Positions 17,501 to 25,208 of a stretch of 64,000 nucleotides of DNA are shown in pieces. The stretch is from Bacteroidota bacterium (GTDB taxonomy: Bacteria > Bacteroidota > Bacteroidia > Chitinophagales > Chitinophagaceae), in assembly GCA_023417815.1 (NCBI GenBank), contig JAEZEI010000003.1:1-64000 (forward strand), in the 5' to 3' direction. The translations under genes and the position numbers were made by a program. Below the pieces are notes generated by a model, which was given only the letters and a program-made list of their open reading frames with translations, was not told the origin of the DNA and made no database searches. Positions within the stretch are counted from its first letter, which is position 1, and every line of letters starts with the position of its first letter.

Positions 17501-19460
17501 TTACCGCGAGAATGTACTGCAGTTCATCAACTTTGAAGAAGGGAGGGTAAGGCTTATTGATGAAGTGAGCGAGGATAATGGTCTTGACCTGTTGACCATA
17601 ACGGGCAACATGGATCTGCCTGGAGATAAGCGTGGTGTATATGATTATTTTATCCGCGATTACCAGGGCAATGTGCGCATGATCCTGACCGAGGAGACCC
17701 ATATAGGCAGCAATACCTGCACCATGGAGAGCGCCCGGGCCACCAATGAAGAACCTGTTTTTGGGCAGGTGGATAATAATGGTACTCCAACCAGCGCCAA
17801 TGAAGTAGCAGCACGCTTCCCGGTATCGAGCATCCCCGGGCAGTCATCCAGTAATGGCTGGAATGATAATACCATCGGTAGCCATGTAAGCCGGATCGGG
17901 GCACTGGCATCCAGTAAGGTTGGCCCAAATACCTTACTTAAAGTAATGGCGGGCGATGAGGTGAGCGCAAGAACTATTTATTATTATAAGAATCCTGCCT
18001 CGCACAACTCTAATAATAATGAAATATTGGGAGCCCTTGTAAACGCCCTTACAGCAGTATTATCTACCAGTGGTGCCACGACTTCTGTTGTGAAGGGTGA
18101 AGTGACTACAATACAATCAAACTTAAATACCATTAATACACCGCTTTACTATGATACCTCTCCAGACGCAACGACTTCAGATAACAAACCAAAAGCTTAC
18201 CTGTCAGTACTGTTCTTTGATGAACGATTTAATTATGTAGATGGAGGACAATTGAGGGTTGAACAGGCCGGTAGCAATGCACCGCCACTGGAGCTTATTA
18301 ACCTTAAAGCACCGAAGAATGGTTATGCTTATGTATACGTAAGCAACGAAAGTGAGGAACATGTTTATTTCGATAATATACAGGTAGCCCACAAGAGAGG
18401 CAGGATCATAGAAGAGAATCATTATTACTCATACGGCCTGAAGATAGCAGCTATCAGTTCTAAAAAACTGGGAAATGTAAGTGAGGGACATCTGAAAAAC
18501 CAATACCTGTTCCAGGGAGATTACAGTGAGTTCGATGAGGACATGAACTGGAATGAGTTTGCCTTAAGAGACTATGATCCACAAACAGGAAGGTTCGTAC
18601 AGATTGATCCATATTATCAGTTCCCTTCACCTTATACGGGAATGGGGAATGATCCGATAAGTTTTAAAGATCCTAGCGGAGGATTTAGTCTTTCCAGCAT
18701 AACCGGTTCTACTAATTTGTTATTTAACACAGCAGTTTCTACAATTGCAGGAACAATAATAGGCGGAATAGCTGGAGCAATAACAGGGGATGATAAAGGT
18801 TGGCTAAAAGGTGCTGCAGTTGGTGCTTCTTTAATAGTAGGAGAAATTAAAATCCCCGCATCAAGAAGTATTTTAAAGGTATCTGGCTTTTTAGTAAATC
18901 AAAAACTGCAGAATAATCAACAACAAGAAATCGAAAAGATGGTGCGAAATCATATCTCTGCGAAAGACTATCTTTCAGCAGTTCGCACAATTATATCATA
19001 TTTCCCAGATGTTAATGCAGGGTTAACTGAAAATCGGGATTATTATTTGTGGAAAACTGCATTACCAGCAAAGGATGGTGGAATGGAAGTTCGAACTGAT
19101 TTGTATGACAAGTTGTTACCCACTATATTGTTCTATGACGGAGCTTTAGATAAGGTTGTAAATGGAGAAAATTCTTTTGGTTTATTAGTTAGAATGGTTT
19201 ATCATGAAATGGTACATGTAAGAATATTATTAGGTAAATTTGGAGATTACGGGCAAATATCTAATATGTATGAAGGGGTACCGATTCATGAAACTATTGC
19301 CCATTATCACATGATAAAAAATCAAAATTTACCTCAGATGACTCCCCTCGAAGTAAAGTCATATGCAAGAGGGGTGCTTAAACATCAGGTTCCAAGGTTA
19401 AGTAAAGCTTGGGCAAAGAGATTGGAGCCAATGATTTTATATCTAAAGCAATTTGAATGA
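14553..19460 (+). CDS. Full-length Rhs-repeat polymorphic toxin with predicted zinc-metallopeptidase tip
   Basis: A 1635-residue exported protein. Residues 1-25 are a signal peptide (FIYLLILLFCLPVHAQ). A DUF6443-like domain follows (about 125-270, with MDGMGRHAETVSRE and YLPYTTTT). YD/Rhs repeats (YDEKGRNILKK, YDDVGRLKVKR, YDNAGRLTNAF) fill about 390-1110, and the core ends at ALRDYDPQTGRF...NDPISFKDPSGG (about 1334-1377). The last 258 residues are unique: a Gly/Ala-rich hydrophobic stretch (about 1386-1427, pretoxin-like), then HEMVH (His1551, Glu1552, His1555), an HExxH zinc motif, and HETIAHYH about 24 residues on, where Glu1580 could be the third ligand. I infer a zincin protease toxin held in the Rhs cage. 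The stop overlaps the next start (ATGA). Confidence 0.88.
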   Translation: MRQEFLRGIFIYLLILLFCLPVHAQSTLYNIKSGNGVYEYSHLQTPGDLVALNTVGSIFQWEESDSPVSGFTSITGATQSSLSFSGPLDQTTWFRRKVTVGSDFYYSNVVKLEVVSVNWENYNYVREHVVRVSGVSDWKVIDQMAVGDKLQTTKYMDGMGRHAETVSREMATPDNPNNLWGDVVSFSKYDQFGRQPKTYLPYTTTTNSGKFKTTAPAEQAPYYGVLYNENAAYNQVSFESSPLGRPVNQKKPGTSWSAGSGSSAYYELNETSDAVRIFTIGYTSGAYPESNGVYAANSLIKNRSTDENGKQVIEFMNKGGQVILVKTQLDDSPAGAYDGWICVYNVYDDFGLLRYQVQPEAVKWLSNNNWSFAATGGTTVLDELCFRYDYDEKGRNILKKAPGAEALLMVYDVRDRVVFMQDGNQRAKSPAQWTANLYDELDRVVLTTLYNTGKTVSQLQSDIDNAVTYSTSTINNPSGLQVNIITDQRDLNITNYKAQNSIEFIDGFESGVNDEFVAEIDPAAVTQPVTITAAVYGNPISDADLNNASVTTVLKYQFYDNYDYQTAKIFNTNFENGQAYTTGEAIAPSSRTLSMTTGSMTRVLNTNTFLTTTVYYDEKGRLIQSTEENILDGKDVTTYQYAFDNRLLSVNTLHTTATTGYENFSTITKNQFDKIGRISGIEKKYGSNAFKTIALYRYDDVGRLKVKRLAPHYTAGYSEMEILEYSYNIHNFITGINKDYALKKPGMYNKWGNFFGMYLGYDNRDNVFNAANLNGQVTGIVWNTQGDDAQRKFDFEYDNAGRLTNAFFKEKQTPADSWSSTTMDFTVTGYNGKIEYDLNGNLKAMLQKGVLPGNGTPVTVDDLRYVYGATSNKLLKVTDQGNLNTLNGKLGDFKDGSNGTGDDYVYDDNGNLVIDLNKDAKDLTTSDVNGIRYNYLDKPEEIRIAGKGTIKNIYDADGNKLQKLFTPEGSSTTVTTSYVHEFIYRENVLQFINFEEGRVRLIDEVSEDNGLDLLTITGNMDLPGDKRGVYDYFIRDYQGNVRMILTEETHIGSNTCTMESARATNEEPVFGQVDNNGTPTSANEVAARFPVSSIPGQSSSNGWNDNTIGSHVSRIGALASSKVGPNTLLKVMAGDEVSARTIYYYKNPASHNSNNNEILGALVNALTAVLSTSGATTSVVKGEVTTIQSNLNTINTPLYYDTSPDATTSDNKPKAYLSVLFFDERFNYVDGGQLRVEQAGSNAPPLELINLKAPKNGYAYVYVSNESEEHVYFDNIQVAHKRGRIIEENHYYSYGLKIAAISSKKLGNVSEGHLKNQYLFQGDYSEFDEDMNWNEFALRDYDPQTGRFVQIDPYYQFPSPYTGMGNDPISFKDPSGGFSLSSITGSTNLLFNTAVSTIAGTIIGGIAGAITGDDKGWLKGAAVGASLIVGEIKIPASRSILKVSGFLVNQKLQNNQQQEIEKMVRNHISAKDYLSAVRTIISYFPDVNAGLTENRDYYLWKTALPAKDGGMEVRTDLYDKLLPTILFYDGALDKVVNGENSFGLLVRMVYHEMVHVRILLGKFGDYGQISNMYEGVPIHETIAHYHMIKNQNLPQMTPLEVKSYARGVLKHQVPRLSKAWAKRLEPMILYLKQFE
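18189..18500 (+). repeat. Direct repeat copy 2 (Rhs core 3' segment)
   Basis: Second copy of the 312-bp segment at 12648-12959, same orientation, about 95% identical. It ends before the two genes diverge into different core ends and different tips. Confidence 0.93.
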
Positions 19461-19930
19461 GTAAGACTTTTTTTTTAGTCCTGTTATTACTTGGTTTTAA
19501 TATAGTTGCTACCTGTCAGCAAGGCGGCAATCATCTTAAGCTAAGTGTAAACTATATAATTCAGGATTCAAGTATAACATTTGATATTATAATAAAAAAT
19601 CTAACCTCTGATAGCATTGGTATTTATAAAAAGGATCCATTTTATTATTGCGATAAACAGCCAGGGCCAAATTGTTTTTCAGTTCTCAAGGAAATTAATA
19701 TGGAATATTATAACCTTTACCCAGTGGGTTCAATTCCCCATAGGTATAATGGGAGAATATATTTCATTCCAAAAAACACTTCTTGTAAGGTTGAATTTAG
19801 CTTACCACTTAAGCAATTGTTTTCCCCAATTGATTCTGGAAATTATTCCATTATATTTCAAATGGAATATTTGTATCAAAAAGTGGAAGGTAAAATTCTC
19901 TCTGAAACTATTTATTTTAAAGCTCCCTAA
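19457..19930 (+). CDS. Putative secreted immunity protein for the Rhs metallopeptidase tip
   Basis: A 157-residue protein whose ATG overlaps the Rhs stop by 4 bases, giving tight translational coupling. It has an export signal (FFLVLLLLGFNIVATC, perhaps a poor lipobox) and a beta-rich, Ig-like body (LKLSVNYIIQDSSITFDIIIKNLTSDSIGIY; KVEFSLPLKQLF). Export fits an inhibitor that meets its toxin outside the cytoplasm, as expected for an exported protease tip. This assignment comes from position and topology; no named family is recognised. Confidence 0.65.
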   Translation: MSKTFFLVLLLLGFNIVATCQQGGNHLKLSVNYIIQDSSITFDIIIKNLTSDSIGIYKKDPFYYCDKQPGPNCFSVLKEINMEYYNLYPVGSIPHRYNGRIYFIPKNTSCKVEFSLPLKQLFSPIDSGNYSIIFQMEYLYQKVEGKILSETIYFKAP

Positions 19931-19998
19931 AATGTTAAGAAGCCTTATGTTGTTGTCAGGATTTAATTTATTAAATCCTATCAAGTAAATCGTACATA

Positions 19999-20949
19999 AT
20001 GAAAATAGCTTTTTTTTTATTTGCAATAAATGTTTTCGTGATTTCGTGTCATAGTTTGAAAAATGAAGATATTCGCAACTCCGATCCTGATATACCAAGA
20101 AATCAAGTATTTGATTATTCATTTTCTGTCAAAACAGCGGCAAAATATTACATTGAGAATATTTCAGAAACGGATATAGAACTAGAAATAGATGATAAGA
20201 AAATTGAGCGATCAAGTAAGTTAGAAAGTGCCATCATTCTCGAACCTCTTCAGGATAGTTCTAATATATTGATTAGGGTATCTTACGAAAAGATAATAAT
20301 AACAACTCAAGATCAGGAGGGAGATGAAGTTATAGTCGATGCTGATCATGCAACCAAGGCTTTCAACACAGTGGATAATATTCTTGGTATAATTAAGGAT
20401 GCTCCTTTTTATATTTCGTTAGATAGCAATGGAAATGTTGTAAAGGTTTCGGGTACACAGGAGATCATTAATAAGGTATTAAATGAAGTAGCATCCAGGG
20501 CAAAAGATTCTGAAACTAAAATTAAGGAGCTGGTTGAACAACTTGTTGGTGAAAGCTATATTAAATCAAGCTTTAACCAGAATTTTAAGATTTTTCCGGA
20601 TACATCTGTTCACATTGGTTCTAAATGGTCAAAAGAATATGAGGAATCCGCAACGATAAATTTCATTTCAAAAAACAATTACGAGGTCACAAAATTGAAT
20701 GATGAAATAGTGGCATTGAAATTTAAAGGAGATATTAAAAGCGGTTCTATTCCTGCGTCCTTAATGGGTACTAATGTACAGACAAAAATAACTGGTACCC
20801 AAACAGGAAAAATGGAATTTGACCGAGCTTCAGGAATGATGATTAAAAGTAGTTCCACAACTGAAATTGAAGGAACTGTTGAGGTGATGGGAAAGGTTAT
20901 TCCATTAAATATTGAGATCAAAAAATCTACAACAACCCGTAAATTTTAG
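19999..20949 (+). CDS. DUF6263-like lipoprotein
   Basis: A 316-residue lipoprotein: signal MKIAFFLFAINVFVISC with Cys17 as lipidation site. The body is beta-rich and resembles the Bacteroidota DUF6263 proteins, with DAPFYISLDSNGNVVKVSG, FKIFPDTSVHIGSKWSKEYE and TGKMEFDRASGMMIKSSSTTEIEGTVEVMGKVIPL. It lies 68 bp behind the immunity candidate in the same AT-rich block. It may be an extra immunity or accessory protein, or simply an unrelated envelope lipoprotein; the sequence does not decide. Confidence 0.7.
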   Translation: MKIAFFLFAINVFVISCHSLKNEDIRNSDPDIPRNQVFDYSFSVKTAAKYYIENISETDIELEIDDKKIERSSKLESAIILEPLQDSSNILIRVSYEKIIITTQDQEGDEVIVDADHATKAFNTVDNILGIIKDAPFYISLDSNGNVVKVSGTQEIINKVLNEVASRAKDSETKIKELVEQLVGESYIKSSFNQNFKIFPDTSVHIGSKWSKEYEESATINFISKNNYEVTKLNDEIVALKFKGDIKSGSIPASLMGTNVQTKITGTQTGKMEFDRASGMMIKSSSTTEIEGTVEVMGKVIPLNIEIKKSTTTRKF

Positions 20950-21060
20950 ATTCATTAATAGTGGGCGAAATAAAGAAAATTTGTTGGGTGAGGGGTTGTT
21001 ACATATCGTTCCTTCAGGAACTTTGATGTCGACGAATTCAGGAGCTAAAGCTCCCGATGT

Positions 21061-21330
21061 GTAGTGGGTGTGCCTAACCCCACACTAAAGTGCGGGGTTA
21101 CTGATACAAAAAGCATATAGGAAATAAGAAAAGGGTTGGGCGTGCCAAACCATTCTAAGTACGGGGTTACTGATACAAAAAGCATATTGGAAAGAAGTAA
21201 CAGGGTTGGGTGTGCCAACCCACTCTAAAGTGCGGGGTTACTGATACAAAAAGCATATTGGAAATAAGAATATCAAAGAAAGTGACAGGGTTAGGTGGGC
21301 CAAACCATGCAAAGTGCGGGTTACCGTCCC
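21061..21330 (+). repeat. Tandem hairpin repeats, REP-like
   Basis: Three units of about 70-85 bp plus a shortened fourth start near 21061, 21133, 21203 and 21288. Each has a GGGTTGGGYGTGCC-like start, an inverted repeat (AACCCC..CACT / AGTG.GGGGTT with a short AA centre in unit 1) and, in units 1-3, the tail CTGATACAAAAAGCATAT. The stretch 20950-21461 holds no gene; besides these units it has a separate small palindrome near 21042 (GGAGCTAAAGCTCC). The form resembles REP elements, but no RAYT transposase is nearby. Confidence 0.8.
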
Positions 21331-21461
21331 GGCATAAATCGTAAAAACCCCATTCCCTTCGAGCGTAGGTTTACGTTTTTCTTTTACTAAGTATAATCCC
21401 GAGGGCATTCCGGCGTTATAGTTGTAAATGGTGAAATTTGCCTAATTTCACACCCCGTTTT

Positions 21462-22139
21462 ATGAAACCCGACCAATCGACCCCCATCAAGGTGATCATC
21501 GCCGACGACCACGTACTATACCGTGCGGGGGTTAAAACATCGCTGAGCTCCAGGAAGGACATCAAGGTTATCGCCGAGGCCGATAACGGGATGCACCTCC
21601 TGAACCTTATAAAGTCGCTGCCGTGCGACGTTATCCTGCTCGACATACAGATGCCCGTGATGGACGGGGTGCAGGCCCTCCCCGAAATAAAGAAGATCCT
21701 TCCCAACGTGAAGGTGATCATGCTTACCATGCTGGAAGACCAGAGCATGATAACCAGGCTCATGGAGCTGGGGGCCAACAGCTACCTCACCAAAACGAGC
21801 GATATCGAGATCATCTACGACGCCATAAAGACCTGCTACGAGCAGGAATACTACTTCAACGCCCTTACCAACAAGGCGCTGATAAGCAACCTGAAACAAA
21901 AGACCACCCCGCCCGCCGCCACCACCGGCGCCGGCGAACCCCAGCTCAACGAAAAGGAGATCACCATCCTCCGCCTGATGTGCGAGGAAAAAAGCACCAA
22001 GGAGATCGCCGACCATGTTGACCTGAGCCCCCGCACAGTGGAAGCCATCCGCGATAAACTGAAAGTGAAGACCGGGGCTAAATCCACCGCAGGACTTATC
22101 CTTTACGCGGTAAGGCATAATATCATTGAAGAAATGTAG
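21462..22139 (+). CDS. NarL/FixJ-family response regulator
   Basis: A 225-residue regulator. The receiver (about 7-125) shows IIADDH, the phospho-acceptor in VILLDIQMPVMDG, and the Lys in YLTKTSD. The LuxR-type HTH is LNEKEITILRLMCEEKSTKEIADHVDLSPRTVEAIRDKLKVKTG. I chose ATG 21462 because the longer reading would start at TTG 21438. No kinase lies next to it. The third positions are very GC-rich compared with the Rhs island on its left. A related regulator is encoded at 32659-33315. Confidence 0.92.
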   Translation: MKPDQSTPIKVIIADDHVLYRAGVKTSLSSRKDIKVIAEADNGMHLLNLIKSLPCDVILLDIQMPVMDGVQALPEIKKILPNVKVIMLTMLEDQSMITRLMELGANSYLTKTSDIEIIYDAIKTCYEQEYYFNALTNKALISNLKQKTTPPAATTGAGEPQLNEKEITILRLMCEEKSTKEIADHVDLSPRTVEAIRDKLKVKTGAKSTAGLILYAVRHNIIEEM

Positions 22140-22142
22140 GCG

Positions 22143-22189
22143 GATGGAAGTTGGAGGTTGGAAGTTTGAGGTTGGAGGTTGGAGGTTGG
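22143..22189 (+). repeat. Heptamer array (GGTTGGA type)
   Basis: About six imperfect copies of GGAGGTT/GGAAGTT fill the whole 50-bp gap between two convergent genes and touch the minus-strand stop codon at 22190. The same heptamer is found, in the other orientation, at 26884, 30868 and 49392. Confidence 0.9.
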
Positions 22190-23020
22190 TTAGCTCCCGG
22201 CCCATTTTCCGTGCGAGGGAACCGCATCCTGTTCCCAGTTTTCCAGTAACCTGTTCAATCCTGTAGCCAGCGCTTCGCCGTGCATAGCGGTGCCGTGGCC
22301 GGGGATCACCACCCGCGGTTCGAGGTCGGCAAGGCGTTTTACGGAGGCGAAGGCTTCGGTCCAGTCGGTAGTGAGGTAAACCGGCGGGCCGCACACTTCC
22401 TGTTCCTGCACCAGCACCCTGTACATCGAATCCTGCTTCACCGTAATAAAGGCATCCGCGGAGATCAGCAAGCCGTCACTGTTGCGGAAGAGGGCTACCT
22501 GCCCCGGCGTATGTCCCGGTACATGCACCCAGTGCCAGCCGGGAAGGGTGGGTACACTGCCGTCTGCAGGAAGCATGCTCAGCGCCTCCCTTATATTCAC
22601 AGGCTCATGCGGGTAAAGGAAGGAAAGCTTTGCAAGCATACCGCCCTCCACCGAGGTATCGGGCCCCGGGTAGGCTTCCTCACCGGTAAGAAAGGGGAAT
22701 TCCTTCGGGTGGGCATATACCGGTACATTCCATGCTTCCAGCAGCGCCACTATGCTGCCCACATGATCGAAATGACCATGGGTGAGGATGATGCAATTGG
22801 GCGGGTTGCCGCTGCCGAAGCGCCGCTCCGCGGCTTCGATGATCTCCTTTCCCGACTTGGGCATGCCGGCATCTACCAGCACCCAGTTGCCCGGCACACC
22901 GATCATTACGAGGTTTACCACCTGGTTGGTATAATAGGCTACATCGGGGGTTACCTCCCTAAGTTCGCCGCTGTTCACGGAGGTCATCGGGATGAACCGG
23001 TTGTCGTCGCTCTGCTTCAT
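22190..23020 (-). CDS. MBL-fold metallo-hydrolase
   Basis: A 276-residue metallo-beta-lactamase-fold protein. The metal motif is LTHGHFDHVG, followed by VHVPGHTPGQVALF (third His), LISADAF (bridging Asp) and PGHGTAM (last His). It belongs to the glyoxalase II-like hydrolases of unknown substrate. ATG 23020 (MKQSDDNRF) is preferred; a longer reading from 23059 has no support. It has no signal peptide. It is convergent with the response regulator, separated only by the heptamer array. Confidence 0.92.
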   Translation of the reverse strand: MKQSDDNRFIPMTSVNSGELREVTPDVAYYTNQVVNLVMIGVPGNWVLVDAGMPKSGKEIIEAAERRFGSGNPPNCIILTHGHFDHVGSIVALLEAWNVPVYAHPKEFPFLTGEEAYPGPDTSVEGGMLAKLSFLYPHEPVNIREALSMLPADGSVPTLPGWHWVHVPGHTPGQVALFRNSDGLLISADAFITVKQDSMYRVLVQEQEVCGPPVYLTTDWTEAFASVKRLADLEPRVVIPGHGTAMHGEALATGLNRLLENWEQDAVPSHGKWAGS

Positions 23021-23073
23021 AATGGCGTTTAGGACGTACGTTCCAAACGATATGCCCAAAGGGGTGCAGCAAA

Positions 23074-23096
23074 TAAAAAAGCCCCGGGAGGGGCTT
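23074..23096 (-). terminator. Terminator of the tRNA-Met transcript
   Basis: A 7-bp stem (AAGCCCC/GGGGCTT) with a U-run on the minus strand lies 3 bases past the tRNA 3' end. Confidence 0.8.
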
Positions 23097-23098
23097 TG

Positions 23099-23172
23099 TA
23101 TCGAGGAGCAGACTTGAACTGCCGACCTTCGGGTTATGAATCCGATGCTCTAACCAACTGAGCTACCTCGAC
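23099..23172 (-). tRNA. tRNA with CAT anticodon, probably elongator tRNA-Met
   Basis: This 74-nt stretch folds as a standard tRNA on the minus strand: acceptor GTCGAGG/CCTCGAT (first pair G-U), D arm GCTC..GAGC with AGTTGGTTA loop, anticodon loop TTCATAA (CAT), T arm GGCAG-TTCAAGT-CTGCT, discriminator A. The A31-C39 pair closing the anticodon loop is a mismatch. It lacks the three G-C pairs below the anticodon loop that mark initiators; elongator Met is likeliest, but a CAT-Ile (lysidine) tRNA cannot be fully excluded. Confidence 0.93.
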
Positions 23173-23239
23173 AAATGGGGTGCAAAAATAGATAAATACT
23201 GCCAAAGGCAGAAAAGATTTTGAACCATTTGCCGGGAGA

Positions 23240-23656
23240 TCAGTCGTCGATCCGCAGGGGAAAGCCATCGGGCCTTGCCAGGAAGCGTTCTATCGCATCA
23301 AAGATATCTGCCTTGTTGAAAGGCTTGGTAATGAACAGGTCGGCGCCGTTGCGCATGGCCCTCTTCTTGTCGAACAGCCCGTCGTGCGCCGTGATCACCG
23401 CTATCTTGAGGTCCTCATTTTCGGCCTTGAGGGTTTCCACCATATTTATTCCGAGCCCGTCGGGCAAATGATTGTCGAGAAATATTATGGCCGGCGGATC
23501 TTCCTTTACCTGTACCATGGCCTGGCTGAGGGTGTTGGCCTGGTCGCATACAAACCTTTCCTTATCCAGCATGTTCCGCAACAGGAAGCATACATCCCCT
23601 TCATCATCCACAATAAGGATCTTCACCAGGTCGTGGCCTGCAGTTACTGTATTCAT
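23240..23656 (-). CDS. Single-domain response regulator (receiver only)
   Basis: A 138-residue receiver: ILIVDDEGDVCFLLRNML (acidic pocket), phospho-acceptor in AIIFLDNHLPDGLG, Thr in AVITAHDG and Lys in FITKPFNKADIF. The start at ATG 23656 (MNTVTAGHD) is chosen because upstream sequence in the same frame is low-quality and overlaps the divergent gene. There is no output domain, so it must act through a partner protein. It is divergent from a second receiver-only gene. Confidence 0.9.
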   Translation of the reverse strand: MNTVTAGHDLVKILIVDDEGDVCFLLRNMLDKERFVCDQANTLSQAMVQVKEDPPAIIFLDNHLPDGLGINMVETLKAENEDLKIAVITAHDGLFDKKRAMRNGADLFITKPFNKADIFDAIERFLARPDGFPLRIDD

Positions 23657-23987
23657 GTGCGCTGTTTTCCCGAACAACCACAAACGCGCAGCCAGACTTG
23701 CCAGCCTGCTGTACGATCCCCGTTCCACGCCCCTGGTAACCCTTAAGCTCAGCCGCTGTTGCCTGATAACCAGTTTCTGAAAAAAAGGGGGGGAGTGAAA
23801 AAATCCTTTCCGCATTTCCCGGCGCAGCCGGAACGGGTACAGGCCACTGCCGGCGCATTGTTGACAAAAATCCCTGAACTGTAGAATTACAACCTGCTTT
23901 CCGTTTGCGGCTGATTCCCTATTTTCGCAGAACCAACACTTTCTGCACGTGAAAGAAACAGGATCACTAAATACCAATAACGTGCTG

Positions 23988-24440
23988 ATGGATAAAAGGA
24001 AGGAATCATTCCAGAAGAAGATCCATATTTTTTTTGGTGACGATGACCCGGAAGATGTAGAATTTTTCCAGGAAGCCCTCCGGGAGCTCTTCCCCTCGGT
24101 TAAGATCACCATAGCGAAAGACGGCCTGGAGCTGCTTGAATTTTTACAGGTGGTTATCCCCGATATGATCTTCCTCGACCTGAACATGCCGCGTATGAGC
24201 GGTATGGAATGCCTGCGTACCATACGGGAGAATGCAGGATATAAACATATCCCGGTGATCATTTATTCCACCTCGGCGGAAGACCGCCATATAGAGGAGG
24301 CATACGCCCTGGGCGCCACCCGCTTTGTGCAGAAGCCCCTCCGCTACGAGGACATAAAGGACCGGATAACCCTTACCATAGGCCCCGAGATTTCCGAGCT
24401 GCTGAAAAGGAATTCCCGCGAGGACTTCGTGATCAACTGA
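23988..24440 (+). CDS. Single-domain response regulator (Rcp1-like receiver)
   Basis: A 150-residue receiver of the CheY/Rcp1 type: IHIFFGDDDPEDVEFFQEAL, phospho-acceptor in MIFLDLNMPRMSG, then YSTSAEDRHIEEAYALGATRFVQKPLRYEDI. The DDDPED opening and the extra loop are typical of the Rcp1-like group that pairs with phytochrome-type and hybrid kinases. ATG 23988 is preferred over a GTG at 23949. No kinase lies nearby. A TATTTTCG box at 23920-23927 may be its promoter. Confidence 0.9.
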   Translation: MDKRKESFQKKIHIFFGDDDPEDVEFFQEALRELFPSVKITIAKDGLELLEFLQVVIPDMIFLDLNMPRMSGMECLRTIRENAGYKHIPVIIYSTSAEDRHIEEAYALGATRFVQKPLRYEDIKDRITLTIGPEISELLKRNSREDFVIN

Positions 24441-24483
24441 TCCCTGTGGCATAGTTTTTACCTCGTATGTAAAAACTTATGTC

Positions 24484-24672
24484 ATGAAAAAGAGATCGAA
24501 CCCGTCTGCCAGCCGCGACCGCCAGCGAGTTGCAGGGCAGGAGCCATGGGAGCCACGCTACCTGGCCGAAAAGCTAAATGTTTCCGTACAGTCTGTTAAG
24601 GAGGCCATCAATGCCGTTGGGCACAGCCGCGACAAGGTGGAGGAATACCTGCGTACAAACAACAGGAGGTAG
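24484..24672 (+). CDS. DUF3606 family protein
   Basis: A 62-residue basic protein fitting DUF3606: EPWEPRYLAEKLNVSVQSVKEAINAVGHSRDKVEEYL. The small helical domain resembles an HTH (AEKLNVSVQSVKEAI), but its role is unknown. It ends 2 bp before the CinA start and is probably in one operon with CinA, the small Lys-rich ORF and the FAD/Rieske gene. Confidence 0.9.
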   Translation: MKKRSNPSASRDRQRVAGQEPWEPRYLAEKLNVSVQSVKEAINAVGHSRDKVEEYLRTNNRR

Positions 24673-24674
24673 GG

Positions 24675-25208
24675 ATGGGGTATAGCAGGAAGGTACTCGA
24701 TTCCATAAGCCGGAAATTCATTGATGCGGGCAGGACCATCGCCGTAGCGGAAAGCGTTACGGCGGGCAACCTGCAGGCGGCCCTTTCGCAGGCAAAGGAT
24801 GCCTCGCGTTTTTTCCAGGGCGGGCTCACCGCCTACAACCTCGGCCAGAAGTACCGTCACCTAAAGGTTGAACCCATTCATGCAGAGGAATGCAAATGCG
24901 TATCGGCAAAGGTTGCCGAGGAAATGGCCGTGAACGTGCGGCACATGTTCCTTAGCGACCTTGGCGTGGGCATCACCGGCTTCGCCACCGTGGTGCCCGA
25001 AGAAGGGGTGAATGAATTGTTCGCATACATCAGCATTGCAAATGGAGAGAAAATTGCAGGTGCATGGAAGGTGAAGGCCACGAAGACCGAAGCCGCGGAG
25101 GTGCAGGAAGAATATGTAAAGGTGATCCTCGACAAGATCGCCGCATTAAAAATCACACGCAATGAAAAAGCAAAAGGTAAGCGAAAAGCCGGCGCCAAAA
25201 AGCAGTAA
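24675..25208 (+). CDS. CinA C-terminal domain protein (nicotinamide-nucleotide amidase family)
   Basis: A 177-residue stand-alone CinA-C domain: AVAESVTAGNLQAALSQAKDASRFFQGGLTAYN, then GVGITGFA and ELFAYISIANGE. The family deamidates nicotinamide mononucleotide in NAD recycling. The usual AESCTGG here reads AESVTAG, so activity is not certain. A Lys-rich tail (NEKAKGKRKAGAKKQ) extends past the domain; the next small ORF starts inside it in another frame. Confidence 0.88.
   Translation: MGYSRKVLDSISRKFIDAGRTIAVAESVTAGNLQAALSQAKDASRFFQGGLTAYNLGQKYRHLKVEPIHAEECKCVSAKVAEEMAVNVRHMFLSDLGVGITGFATVVPEEGVNELFAYISIANGEKIAGAWKVKATKTEAAEVQEEYVKVILDKIAALKITRNEKAKGKRKAGAKKQ

Noticed and set aside
21061..21330. 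CRISPR array
   Set aside because: Units vary in length (70-85 bp), there are no unique spacers between short constant repeats, and no cas genes are nearby.
21516..22394. Large minus-strand frame across the LuxR-type regulator
   Set aside because: Shadow in a GC-rich gene; it also translates the heptamer array (LTNLQPPTSNFQPPTS).
23657..24262. N-terminal extension of the receiver at 23240-23656
   Set aside because: The extension is antisense to the divergent receiver gene and resembles no domain.
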